NCBI GenBank assembly: GCA_003218515.1 | Contig: QHNT01000162.1 | Coordinates: forward strand, 1 to 36,692 | DNA length: 36,692 nt | Direction of reading: 5' to 3' | Origin: Verrucomicrobiota bacterium | GTDB lineage: Bacteria > Verrucomicrobiota > Verrucomicrobiia > Limisphaerales > AV2 | In this document: piece after piece, positions 8,000 through 18,852 of the stretch | How positions within the stretch are numbered: position 1 is the stretch's first letter | Layout of the letters: each line of letters begins with the position of its first letter | Notes under the pieces: generated by a model | Database searches by the model: none | Seen by the model: only the letters and a program-made list of their open reading frames with translations | Told to the model about the DNA's origin: nothing | Program-made: the position numbers and the translations under genes

Positions 8000-8530
8000 G
8001 TGAATCAAAACATCAAGAACCGGATCGAAGTCGTCGGAGGCGACATCACGAAACAGACGGTGGACGCGATGGTGAACGCGGCGAACACGACGCTGCTGGG
8101 CGGCGGCGGTGTGGACGGCGCCATCCATCGCGCCGCCGGGCCGGAGTTGCTCGAGGAATGTCGCAAGCTGGGCGGTTGCCCGACCGGTCAGGCAAGGATC
8201 ACCAAAGGCTACAAGCTCCCGGCCAAATGGGTCATTCACACGGTCGGCCCCGTCTGGCGCGACGGAAAACATGGCGAGGACGAATTGCTCGCGGGTTGTT
8301 ATCGAAACTCGCTGGCGCTCGCGGAACAAAACGACGTGCGCACGATTGCATTCCCGTCCATCAGCACCGGGGCTTACGGATTTCCGATGGAACGCGCGGC
8401 GCGGATTGCGGTAACGGAAATCAAAAATGTTCTCGAACGGAAGAGCTCGATTGAGAAGGTATTGCTCGTCTGTTTTGGCAAAGGCGCCTTTGAGATTCAC
8501 CGGCAGGCAGTGCTGGAGGTGGTCGGTTAA
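8000..8530 (+). CDS. Macro-domain protein (ADP-ribose binding / deacylase type)
   Basis: A single macro domain of 176 residues, the usual length. Visible motifs are [16 protein letters not shown] near the N-terminus (adenine and distal ribose binding), [33 protein letters not shown], and STGAYGFP for the diphosphate loop; all are typical of MacroD/YmdB-type hydrolases of O-acetyl-ADP-ribose or ADP-ribosylated proteins. The start is a GTG at 8000, because the only ATG further upstream (7856) lies inside the nucleotidyltransferase gene in another frame. No good ribosome binding site is visible. The gap to the nucleotidyltransferase is 16 bp, so all three genes from 7238 could be one operon. A decayed copy of this gene lies upstream at 7022-7245. 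Confidence 0.88.
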   Translation: MNQNIKNRIEVVGGDITKQTVDAMVNAANTTLLGGGGVDGAIHRAAGPELLEECRKLGGCPTGQARITKGYKLPAKWVIHTVGPVWRDGKHGEDELLAGCYRNSLALAEQNDVRTIAFPSISTGAYGFPMERAARIAVTEIKNVLERKSSIEKVLLVCFGKGAFEIHRQAVLEVVG

Positions 8531-8539
8531 CTGTGCTCT

Positions 8540-8628
8540 CCATGAACCGCCCCTCTCCCGGCCTGCGGCCACCCTCTCCGCGCTTTGCGGGGAGAGGGCA
8601 GGGAGAGGGGTGCCGATCTGGTTCATGG
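8540..8628. repeat. Palindromic element bounded by CCATGAACC / GGTTCATGG
   Basis: CCATGAACC at the left end and GGTTCATGG at the right end (8620-8628) are inverted repeats. Between them lies a GC-rich core with CCCTCTCC and GGAGAGGG arms that recurs at 9852-9914, 15450-15530, 23677-23739 and 33169-33275. The stretch 8531-8985 has no gene; it holds this element and the two that follow. Confidence 0.65.
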
Positions 8629-8666
8629 CTTCGATTCACGTCCGAATTTTGGAGGTGTCCCCTACC

Positions 8667-8738
8667 CATGAACCGAGCAGGCTGCGGGTCGCAGACCCGC
8701 GGTCCGGACCGCGCCTCTGTGAGGCGCAGCGGTTCATG
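8667..8738. repeat. Second CATGAACCG / CGGTTCATG bounded element
   Basis: Inverted ends CATGAACCG (8667-8675) and CGGTTCATG (8730-8738) enclose a different payload: a perfect hairpin GCGGGTC-GCA-GACCCGC (8684-8700), then GGTCC/GGACC, then GCGCCTC-TGT-GAGGCGC. The ends match those of the neighbouring element at 8540-8628 although the cores differ. Confidence 0.65.
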
Positions 8739-8793
8739 GTCCCAATGCGTGCGCAAAAGCGAAAGGAATCTCTCTCCATGAACAATAAACTTC

Positions 8794-8884
8794 GTAGCGG
8801 CAGACGTGAGGCTCTGGCTCAATTCCGCGTTCCGCACTCCGCACTCCGCATTTGAAAAGTGAGCCTCCTCACGTCGGCTGCTAC
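8794..8884. repeat. R1 inverted-repeat element with heptamer loop
   Basis: The left arm at 8794-8814 (GTAGCGGCAGACGTGAGG...) and the right arm at 8861-8884 (GAGCCTCC...GGCTGCTAC) are near-perfect inverted repeats. The loop contains four 7-bp units at 8822-8849 (ATTCCGC, GTTCCGC, ACTCCGC twice). The same arms appear inside coding sequence at 13892-13992 and, decayed, at 23589-23666. Confidence 0.75.
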
Positions 8885-8985
8885 GGTTCCGGCGCACAAC
8901 GCGTGGAGTTTTGTTTCGAGGAGCGCCCGTATACGACATTGATTGGAAATTACTTTCGGCAACCACTCCAAGACGATCATGGGCC

Positions 8986-9456
8986 TTAAGCCTGGAACAA
9001 CTCGGCGATGGTCACCTGCAACGTCGGCAGCAGTTGTTCGGTGAGAGTTTCGCGTCCGGCCAGGATGCGTTTCAGCATCAGGCCGTATTGGCTGCCGTGA
9101 TAGACCTCCACGTTGTCGTAGCGCGGGTCAATCATCCAGAGGCGCGGGATGTTCAGTTCCTCGTAAATCTGCTTTTTCGTGACCGTGTCGGGGCGGTGGT
9201 CATCGGAGCTGATGATTTCGGCCGCCAGCCAGACCTTTCCTGTCGCCACGGTGACCAAAGCGAGGTCGGGTCGCACGAGTGTGCCCGAAGCAATCTGCAC
9301 CACCGAGCGCCGCGGGAGCAGGCGGGTCGTGGCGATGTTGGCCAGGCTGGCGGCGATCAGCTCGTGCAGGCGGGTGCAGATGACCTCGTGACGCGCGCCC
9401 GGCGGCATGCGCAAATAGGTTTCACCCTCGACGATTTCTTCGTAGGTTTCGCTCAC
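8986..9456 (-). CDS. Uma2-family (DUF820) putative endonuclease
   Basis: A 156-residue protein with the PD-(D/E)xK-like core of the Uma2/DUF820 family: RPDLALV, then LAAEIISSDD, then TKKQIYEELNIPRLWMIDP, the last being the most characteristic family motif. An N-terminal MPPGARHEVICTRLHELI segment also fits. These proteins are abundant in Planctomycetes, Cyanobacteria and Verrucomicrobia; the nuclease activity is predicted from the fold and the cellular role is unknown. The start is GTG at 9456 without a clear ribosome binding site. It lies 107 bp downstream of uvrA2 on the same strand, so cotranscription with the repair genes is possible. Confidence 0.85.
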   Translation of the reverse strand: MSETYEEIVEGETYLRMPPGARHEVICTRLHELIAASLANIATTRLLPRRSVVQIASGTLVRPDLALVTVATGKVWLAAEIISSDDHRPDTVTKKQIYEELNIPRLWMIDPRYDNVEVYHGSQYGLMLKRILAGRETLTEQLLPTLQVTIAELFQA

Positions 9457-9563
9457 GTGGGTGACTGCTAATCGGTTGCTTTGCCTTTGTGAGGTTCTAA
9501 CGGCATGCTCTTATGCAGTCTGGTTGTACCTTCGCTGGAACTTCGACATCCGCCGGAAAACCA

Positions 9564-12524
9564 CTAAGCTAGAAGGTTACGCAGGAACCGGCCAGTGTGC
9601 GAGCGTTTATTTCGCGCCACATCTTCCGGTGTTCCTTCGACAACGATTTGTCCGCCCGCGTCACCGCCTTCCGGACCCAGGTCGATGAGCCAGTCGGCCT
9701 CTGCGATCAAATCGAGGTTGTGCTCGATCACGATGACCGAGTGTCCGGCGTCCACGAGGCGTTGCAATACCTCCACGAGCCGTCGCACGTCCGCCATGTG
9801 CAGACCGATGGTCGGCTCCTCGAGAATAAACAGATTGCGCTTGATGACACGCCCCTCACCCCGTCCCTCTCCCCATCCGATGGGGAGAGGGTGGCCTTTA
9901 GGCCGGGTGAGGGGAGTCTCATCCAGAGCGAACGTCATTTGTTGCGCGTCTTTTATTCCGCCAAGCAAGTGCGTGACGAGCTTTACCCGTTGCGCCTCGC
10001 CGCCGCTCAACGTCGGGCTGGTCTGTCCCAGTTTCAAATAATCGAGGCCGGTGTCGCGCAACGCTTCAAGCGGGCGGCGAATTCGCGGGAACGCGTTGAA
10101 AAACCCGATCGCTTCGGCGACGCTCAGTTCGAGGACCTGCGCGATGTTTTTCCCGCCCAGTTCGATGTCGAGTGTTTCGCGGCTGAACCGCATTTCATTG
10201 CACGTCTCGCAACGTACATAAGCGGGCGGCAGGAAGTTCATTTCGAGTTTGATGGTGCCCGCGCCTTCGCATTCGGGACAGCGGCCCTGCGCGCTGTTGA
10301 ACGAGAAACGACTCGATGTGTAACCACGCAGTCGGGCCTCCGGCACTTGCGCGAACAAATTGCGGATCTCGTCGAAAAATCCGACGTAGGTGGCCGGTGT
10401 CGAGCGCGGCGTGCGACCGATCGGTGACTGGTCCACTTCGTAAACCGCTTTCAGGGATTCGTAACCCGTGATTCGTGATTCGTGATTCGTGAATGGGCCG
10501 CTTCGACTGGACCTGCGCCGTTTTAACGCGCCTTCAAGCGCAGGCAACAGAAACTCGCGAACGAGTGTGCTTTTACCCGAGCCACTGACGCCCGTGACGA
10601 CCACCAGGCGGTTCAAGGGAAACCGCACCGTGAGGTTCTTCAGGTTGTTGGCCGCAGCGTTGTGGAGAGTGAGCCATTTCAAATCCGAATTCCGAATTCC
10701 GGCTTCCGAAGGATGCCCCCAATCCGATTCCCGAAGCCCTGCGGCATCGGTGTGCTTTTCGGATTTTGGGCTTCGGATTTCCTTCGGTTTTCGGATTTCG
10801 GATTTTGCAATTGAAACCGGCCTTCGCTGGCCGCGGCTCGGAAACCTCTTCGTTTGGCGAAGGCACTGACCCGTGATTGAATCGTCGTGACGCAGCAGTT
10901 CCTCCAACGTTCCCGCCGCGACGACCTGACCACCGTTCACACCCGCGCCTGGGCCAAGGTCAACGATGAAATCCGCGTGACGCATGGTTTCCTCGTCATG
11001 CTCGACGACGACCAACGAATTGCCGCGTGATTTCAGAACCGCCAGCGTGGCGAGCAGCATCTCATTGTCGCGCGCGTGCAGGCCGATGGTCGGCTCGTCA
11101 AGCACATAGAGCACGCCGCTCAGGTTTGAGCCGAGCTGCGCCGCGAGACGGATGCGCTGCGCCTCTCCGCCGGACAACGTCGGGACGCCGCGACCGAGTT
11201 GCAAATAACCGAGCCCGACTTCTCGCAGGAACCGCAGTCGCTCGCGAATCTCCGGCAGAATATCGCGCGCGATTTGCGCCTGGTGGCCTTTGAACTTGAG
11301 CCGGCGGAAATAGTCGAATGCTTCGTGGACGGAGGCGCGGTTAAAGGCGTCGATGGTGGGACAGGCGTCTCGCCTGTCTTTCGCCTTGTTTCTTCTATCC
11401 GGACTCCTCATGAACGCAGAGGACAGGCAAGACGCCTGTCCTACGTTAAGCCGCACGGCGCGCGCGATCGGATTCAAACGCATTCCTTCGCACTCCGGGC
11501 AAAGCTCGCGTTCACCTTCCTGCCAACTCCACCAACTCTCTTCAATCGCATCCGCGCGCGCCCCGCGGTCCACGTCCTCCGGCAGATAAAACAATTCGCC
11601 GAAACCGCGGCACCTCGGGCACCAACCTTGCGACGAGTTGTAGCTGAAATTTTTGGGGTCGAGCAGCTCGAAGGAACGATCGCACTTCGGGCAGGAGCGC
11701 TCGGTCGAATGCACGGTGAGTTCGCCGTGATTGTCCAGGGCGAACAGTGTGCCGTGGCCGAGTTCCAGCGCCTCGTCAATGAGTTGCTGCAAGGAACGTA
11801 GCGCAGGCGTCCCTCCTGCGCGCTTGACCTGGTTTCGCAGGCGGGACGCCTGCGCTACCTTTTTCTCCAACACGCCCAGGACAATCTCCACGTTGTGTTC
11901 GCGAAAACGGTCGAGGCGAAGCCGCTCGTTGGTGGAATACATTTTCCCGTCGGCGCGGACTTCGGCGTAGCCATGTTGGGCGGCCCACTCGGCAACGTCC
12001 GTGTGAAAGCCTTTCCGGTTTTTCACCACCGGCGCGAGCAAAAGCAGATCACCGCGCCGTTTCAATTCCTTCTGCAAGCGGCGGCCGACCTGGTCGCGCG
12101 TCTGCGCTTCCACCGGAATCCGGCAAGCGGGACAATGCTGAGTCCCGAGCCGCGCGAAGAGCAGCCGAAGGAAGTGGTAAATCTCGGTGACGGTCGCGAC
12201 GGTGCTCTTGCCCCCGCCGCGCGAGTTGCGCTGCTCGATGCTGACGGTCGGCGGAATGCCGGTAACGAGATCCACGTCCGGCCGCGAGAGTTGCTCCACA
12301 AACTGGCGCGCGTAGGCGTTCATCGAATCGAGGAAACGCCGTTGGCCTTCGGCAAAAATCAGATCGAACGCCAAAGTGCTTTTGCCCGAACCGCTCACGC
12401 CCGTGACGACGACGAACTTCCCGCGCGGGATAGTTACCGAGAGGTTCTTCAGATTGTGCTCGCGCGCGCCGTGGATGTGGATCGCGTCACCTCTTTGAAA
12501 AGAAACTTCGTTAGCGTCAAACAC
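9564..12524 (-). CDS. uvrA: Excinuclease ABC subunit UvrA, second tandem copy, with in-frame repeat inserts
   Basis: A 986-residue UvrA, the damage-recognition ATPase of nucleotide excision repair. It has Walker A GVSGSGKST (42-50), a first zinc module (CPKC...CPRC), signature LSGGEAQRIRL with LYVLDEPTIGLH, a second Walker A GVSGSGKST, the DNA-binding zinc finger CPEC...CETC, a second LSGGEAQRVKL and ILEEPTIGLH. Both ATPase halves look intact. The protein also contains at least five stretches not part of UvrA, each encoded by a dispersed repeat read in frame (9852-9914, 10467-10494, 10678-10815, 11358-11441, 11798-11858). The start is GTG at 12524, preceded by AAGAG. It follows the first uvrA by 52 bp, forming a tandem pair. 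Confidence 0.93.
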   Translation of the reverse strand: MFDANEVSFQRGDAIHIHGAREHNLKNLSVTIPRGKFVVVTGVSGSGKSTLAFDLIFAEGQRRFLDSMNAYARQFVEQLSRPDVDLVTGIPPTVSIEQRNSRGGGKSTVATVTEIYHFLRLLFARLGTQHCPACRIPVEAQTRDQVGRRLQKELKRRGDLLLLAPVVKNRKGFHTDVAEWAAQHGYAEVRADGKMYSTNERLRLDRFREHNVEIVLGVLEKKVAQASRLRNQVKRAGGTPALRSLQQLIDEALELGHGTLFALDNHGELTVHSTERSCPKCDRSFELLDPKNFSYNSSQGWCPRCRGFGELFYLPEDVDRGARADAIEESWWSWQEGERELCPECEGMRLNPIARAVRLNVGQASCLSSAFMRSPDRRNKAKDRRDACPTIDAFNRASVHEAFDYFRRLKFKGHQAQIARDILPEIRERLRFLREVGLGYLQLGRGVPTLSGGEAQRIRLAAQLGSNLSGVLYVLDEPTIGLHARDNEMLLATLAVLKSRGNSLVVVEHDEETMRHADFIVDLGPGAGVNGGQVVAAGTLEELLRHDDSITGQCLRQTKRFPSRGQRRPVSIAKSEIRKPKEIRSPKSEKHTDAAGLRESDWGHPSEAGIRNSDLKWLTLHNAAANNLKNLTVRFPLNRLVVVTGVSGSGKSTLVREFLLPALEGALKRRRSSRSGPFTNHESRITGYESLKAVYEVDQSPIGRTPRSTPATYVGFFDEIRNLFAQVPEARLRGYTSSRFSFNSAQGRCPECEGAGTIKLEMNFLPPAYVRCETCNEMRFSRETLDIELGGKNIAQVLELSVAEAIGFFNAFPRIRRPLEALRDTGLDYLKLGQTSPTLSGGEAQRVKLVTHLLGGIKDAQQMTFALDETPLTRPKGHPLPIGWGEGRGEGRVIKRNLFILEEPTIGLHMADVRRLVEVLQRLVDAGHSVIVIEHNLDLIAEADWLIDLGPEGGDAGGQIVVEGTPEDVARNKRSHTGRFLRNLLA
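9852..9914. repeat. In-frame palindromic insert in uvrA2 (CT/GA-rich family)
   Basis: CCCCTCACC (9852-9860) and GGTGAGGGG (9906-9914) bound a perfect 13-bp hairpin, CCCTCTCCCCATC / GATGGGGAGAGGG (9865-9877 and 9879-9891). Read in frame on the minus strand it adds a Pro/Gly/Arg-rich stretch just before the second Walker B. It is a single-copy relative of the element that carries the 19-bp duplication in uvrA1. Confidence 0.8.
10467..10494. repeat. Heptamer tandem repeat CGTGATT x4 inside uvrA2
   Basis: Four consecutive 7-bp units, three CGTGATT and one CGTGAAT, translated as part of NHESRITGYES just after the second Walker A region. Because 7 is not a multiple of 3, slippage by one unit would shift the reading frame. 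Confidence 0.85.
10678..10815. repeat. In-frame insert of (ATCCGAA)n / (TTCGGAT)n inverted repeats in uvrA2
   Basis: Short repeats of ATCCGAA-like heptamers on the left (from 10678) are mirrored by TTCGGAT-like heptamers on the right (10779-10806). Read in the uvrA2 frame they give a Lys/Ser/Pro-rich stretch (KSEIRKPKEIRSPKSE and RNSDLKW) that interrupts the linker between the two ATPase halves. The same sequence type occurs at 12874-13010 and 23624-23651. Confidence 0.75.
11358..11441. repeat. In-frame GGGACAGGCG... inverted repeat in uvrA2
   Basis: A 21-bp arm at 11358-11378 and its inverted partner at 11421-11441 differ only slightly; each arm also folds on itself. In the uvrA2 frame it encodes GQASCLSSAF...RRDACPT. 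The element sits between the zinc module and the first signature motif. Confidence 0.8.
11798..11858. repeat. In-frame GTAGCGCAGGCG... inverted repeat in uvrA2
   Basis: Arms at 11798-11820 and 11836-11858 are inverted repeats of 23 bp with one mismatch; the outer 16 bp (GTAGCGCAGGCGTCCC) match perfectly. Read in frame it gives AQASRLRNQVKRAGGTPALR. The outer GTAGCGCAG end is shared with the intergenic element at 35567-35687. Confidence 0.85.
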
Positions 12525-12576
12525 TCTATACTCTTATCTGCAGAATCGAGCTATGCAAACCGGAGTTATTCGATCA

Positions 12577-15546
<2,970 letters not shown>

Positions 15547-15783
15547 GGGGGCAATGCGCGTTCAAAGTTCGGGGCGTTCTCTCCCCGGAAGGGGCTGGGG
15601 GCGCGTCGGGGCCATCCCACGGCGCGGCGGCTTCGTTTAGTTCCAATTGCGGATCGCTGGCGACACGAACAAAAGCCTCTCCAACAGGAAGCAACAGTCG
15701 TTGATAGCCTTGTTTGGTGACGAGGTTAAGCGATTCCTCGAGCGAGAGCTTCTCGGTGAGCGGCAGGTCGAAGGTAATGAGGA

Positions 15784-15804
15784 GTTCCGCGTTCCGTGTT
15801 CCGC
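15784..15804. repeat. Heptamer tandem repeat GTTCCGC x3 inside uvrA1
   Basis: Units GTTCCGC, GTTCCGT, GTTCCGC. Translated in frame as EGGTRNAEL in the N-terminal part of UvrA. The same heptamer family as 8822-8849 and 13235-13262. Confidence 0.8.
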
Positions 15805-16337
15805 CTTCCACGCTCAACATCTTCTCCCATATCCGTTGCGGCGAATCCTTGCGCACGGGCCGGCCGCATTGACGGCAATAAAGCTGCGCGATGTGCGGCC
15901 AGAGCATTTTCATGTAGTCGCAAATCTCCGTCATCGTGCCGACGGTCGAGCGCGTCGTTTTGACGGCGTTGCGTTGCTCGATGGCGATGGCGGGCGGAAT
16001 GCCATCGATACTGTCCACCTGCGGTTTGTCCATACGATCGAAGAATTGGCGGGCGTAAGGCGAGAAAGTCTCGATGTACCGGCGCTGCCCCTCGGCGAAA
16101 AGAGTGTCGAAGGCGAGCGAGCTTTTACCCGAGCCGCTCAATCCCGTGATGACAATCAGCTGGTTGAGCGGAAGATCGAGATCGAAATTCTTTAAATTAT
16201 TGTGCCGCACTCCGCGGAGGCGAATCACATTCTGGCCGGACGGCTTTGACATGCAGGCGGAATGTAATGGCGCGGACCTGCGTGTCAACGAGCAGATTGT
16301 TTTGAGTCGGAAACGTTTCGCGCGCGATGAGGACGCA

Positions 16338-17330
16338 TCAAGGCTTCAGGACAATCTTCCCCGATAACGCGCCAGTCTTGCCAACCGTGCTTTCCTCCTG
16401 CAACCGATGCGCCGCCGCGGCCTGCGACATCGGCAGCACACGGTCGATGTTCGCCTTCAATTTTCCTTCGACGAGCCAGCGATTGATCTGCTCGGCGCAG
16501 TCCTGTTGTTCTTCGGGCGTGGCCATGAACATGACAAAGCCGTGGAGCGAACACCCTTTCACATAAAACGGCCCGACGGGAAACGGCGGTCGCGCCTCGC
16601 GCCCGGCCATGACGATCATACGACCTCGCGCCGCCAGCGCGCCCACAGCCAGATCGAAGTTCGGCTCGCGCAACGTTTCCCACCAGACGTTCACTCCCGC
16701 CGGAGCAATTCTCTTCAGCTCCGTCTCCAGGTTCTGCGTTTTGTAGTTGACGACAAAATCCGCCCCCAACTTGCGGCAGAGCTCGAGTTTCCTGTCGCTT
16801 CCGGCGGTGGCAATGACGCGGGCGCCGACGGCCTTCGCCATTTGCACGACGGTCGAGCCGACGCCGCCGCTGCCGCCATTGACAAAAATGGTCTCGCCTT
16901 TCTGCAGTTTCGCGTCACGCAGCAGGCCGAGGCGTGCGGTGATGCCGACCAGTGCGACGGCCGCGGCTTGTTCGTCGCTGACGCCGTTGGGTGTCGGATA
17001 TAACCAACATTCATCGACAGTGCAAAATTCGGCGAAAGTGCCCTGACGCCCGAGCAAACCTTGATTACTGCCCCAAACACGGTCTCCCGGTTCCAAGCGT
17101 GTCACAGAGTGACCCACTTCAACCACGGTGCCCGCAAGGTCGCAGCCGACGATGAATGGAAAAGGCAGCGGCATTTGCACGAGGCCGCCACGGATGTAAG
17201 TATCAACGGGATTGACCGCGACGGCGCCGACTTTGACCAGGCACTGAGAAGGTCCGGGTTTCGGCGCAGGCAACTCGCCGAAGATTATGTTTTCCGGCGG
17301 TCCGGTTTGTCGGATATAGGCAGCTTTCAT
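16338..17330 (-). CDS. Zinc-independent quinone oxidoreductase (MDR family)
   Basis: A 330-residue medium-chain dehydrogenase/reductase of the zeta-crystallin/QOR type, probably reducing quinones or enones with NADPH. An N-terminal GroES-like domain (about 1-120, with NPVDTYIRGG and GCDLAGTVVEVG) is followed by a Rossmann domain with GGSGGVGS at 152-159. The cysteine and histidine zinc ligands of alcohol dehydrogenases are absent. The start is the ATG at 17330; the TTG three bases upstream is less likely. It is on the same strand as uvrA1, ending 85 bp before it. A role in detoxifying reactive carbonyls is plausible but inferred. Confidence 0.9.
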   Translation of the reverse strand: MKAAYIRQTGPPENIIFGELPAPKPGPSQCLVKVGAVAVNPVDTYIRGGLVQMPLPFPFIVGCDLAGTVVEVGHSVTRLEPGDRVWGSNQGLLGRQGTFAEFCTVDECWLYPTPNGVSDEQAAAVALVGITARLGLLRDAKLQKGETIFVNGGSGGVGSTVVQMAKAVGARVIATAGSDRKLELCRKLGADFVVNYKTQNLETELKRIAPAGVNVWWETLREPNFDLAVGALAARGRMIVMAGREARPPFPVGPFYVKGCSLHGFVMFMATPEEQQDCAEQINRWLVEGKLKANIDRVLPMSQAAAAHRLQEESTVGKTGALSGKIVLKP

Positions 17331-17698
17331 CAATGAGCGTTGCCTGGATGTTGAACACAGTTTAGCGTCCGGCTTGCGCGGACGGCAAGTTTTGCCTGCG
17401 GTCCTGAAGGGTGTGCAGCCAGACGCACATTGTCAGGCTCATGGGTTTGGATATTGTCATGCCGTAACTATTCGGCTTTGTCTGTGACGACGGATTCGTG
17501 ACGAGCACCTGACGCACAAAGCCACGCGCGAAGTGACAGTGACCGTGCCACGCGACCGCGGCCAAGGGACCTGGCGAAGACAATCGTCGTAGATGATGGG
17601 CTGTTGGTTAACGGTAAGCGAAGGGACGCCAGGTGGCGTCCCTTCCTTTGTGTCAGCCGGGGCCTGCCGGCATCACCACGCACACGCCGGAGCGGCGT
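17331..17698. other. Gene-free stretch between the oxidoreductase and the DUF3500 gene
   Basis: About 370 bp in which I see no credible coding frame: the short open frames have no recognisable motifs and no ribosome binding sites. The only structured element is the hairpin at 17621-17644. The promoter of the oxidoreductase must be here but no clear -35/-10 pair can be named. Confidence 0.5.
17621..17644 (-). terminator. Perfect 10-bp hairpin downstream of the DUF3500 gene
   Basis: AAGGGACGCC (17621-17630) and GGCGTCCCTT (17635-17644) form a perfect stem with a 4-base loop, 54 bp after the stop of the DUF3500 gene. The U-tract is poor on both strands, so it may instead be a member of the palindromic repeat family that shares the GGCGTCCC core (compare 11798-11858). 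Confidence 0.45.
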
Positions 17699-18718
17699 TT
17701 ACGCTTTTTCCCGGACATGCACCCAGGTGTGCACGTGCGGCGCGCCGCGGAAAAACCAAAGCATCGCCGGGCCTTCGATTTGCCAGATGTCCCACACGCC
17801 GTCGTGGCCGATGTCTTCGTTTTTGTAGAAGGACATGTGCAGGTTATCGAAGCCGTTTTTTTCGATCAGCTTCAGCGCTTCGTCGGCGTCGGCTTTGCGG
17901 AACGGCGCGAGCACGTCTGCCATGACTTTGCGTACGAGATGCTTCTGGTCGCGCGAGAGTGCGGCGACCGGAATTCCGGGCAAGTCGGTTTTGCCGGTAA
18001 GCCTGACGGTGGCGGTGCCCTTTTCTTCGCGCGGCTCGTTGAGTAACGCCATTTCGCGCTGTTTGCCATCGAGCATTTTGAACACCTCGTTCGCGCGCCT
18101 GGCCTGATACCAATAAACATTGCCCGGATGATCCGCCGGTTCGTTGAAGCTCTTGGCAGCGTGCCCGTAGAAGATCGGGCCACCGAACGCCGCGCCCTGG
18201 ACGGAATCGCCGTCGCAACGGCGCGTGACGTGCCGGCCGGCGAGCACGAACTCGAATTTGCCCGCGCCCGGCTGGCCGAACAGGGCGATGGAGCAGCCGC
18301 CGAACCCTTCCTTGCCGCCGTCGTGCTCCACCTGTTGCGCGACTTTCTCGGCGTATTCGGGGCTGTGCAGACCGGTGAAAATCTCGCGAATCATCGCCTG
18401 TTGGTCTTTGGTGTAGAATTCAGAAATCTTTTTGTCTGTAATCATCCAGTTGTTGTCCACCTTCGAGCGCAGCGGGTGGTCGAACGGGAAGCAAATGGAT
18501 TTCTGCTGTTCTTCGTTGAGGCTCTTGAAGAGCGTCGTGACGAGCGTTTCTGAGGTCGCTTTCTTTGTGGCGGCTTTTTCAGCCTGCGAAACGGCCAGCG
18601 ACGGCAGCGGACTGGCGGCGACGGCAGCGGCGCCGACCACGGTGGCTTTGAGGAAAGTTCGGCGAGTTATGCCTGAGCAACACTCGCAATCGTCGTGAGA
18701 GAGAAGCTGTGTTGGCAT
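17699..18718 (-). CDS. Tat-exported DUF3500-family protein
   Basis: A 339-residue secreted protein. The N-terminus carries a twin-arginine signal, TRRTFLKATVVG, followed by an Ala-rich hydrophobic stretch and a likely cleavage near ASPLPSLA. The mature part resembles DUF3500: SLNEEQQKSICFPFDHPLR, then a WMITDKKISEFYTKDQQ segment, FEFVLAGRHVTRRCDGD, and a C-terminal DIWQIEGPAMLWFFRG and HVHTWVHV. His/Trp-rich conserved blocks suggest a metal or cofactor site but the enzymatic role is unknown. The gene lies 134 bp after the PPC-domain gene on the same strand and, like the DUF1501 protein, is exported folded. Confidence 0.8.
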   Translation of the reverse strand: MPTQLLSHDDCECCSGITRRTFLKATVVGAAAVAASPLPSLAVSQAEKAATKKATSETLVTTLFKSLNEEQQKSICFPFDHPLRSKVDNNWMITDKKISEFYTKDQQAMIREIFTGLHSPEYAEKVAQQVEHDGGKEGFGGCSIALFGQPGAGKFEFVLAGRHVTRRCDGDSVQGAAFGGPIFYGHAAKSFNEPADHPGNVYWYQARRANEVFKMLDGKQREMALLNEPREEKGTATVRLTGKTDLPGIPVAALSRDQKHLVRKVMADVLAPFRKADADEALKLIEKNGFDNLHMSFYKNEDIGHDGVWDIWQIEGPAMLWFFRGAPHVHTWVHVREKA

Positions 18719-18852
18719 GATGTGAATCTAGCACTGACACGCCAAGGCACAATGGAGAAATTCCGACATTTTCCCGGGCACGCGGATGCGGCGCGTTTAT
18801 GAAGGACGAAGATATCCCGGCGGAAGACATCGCGAAGCTGAACGCGGCCGAA

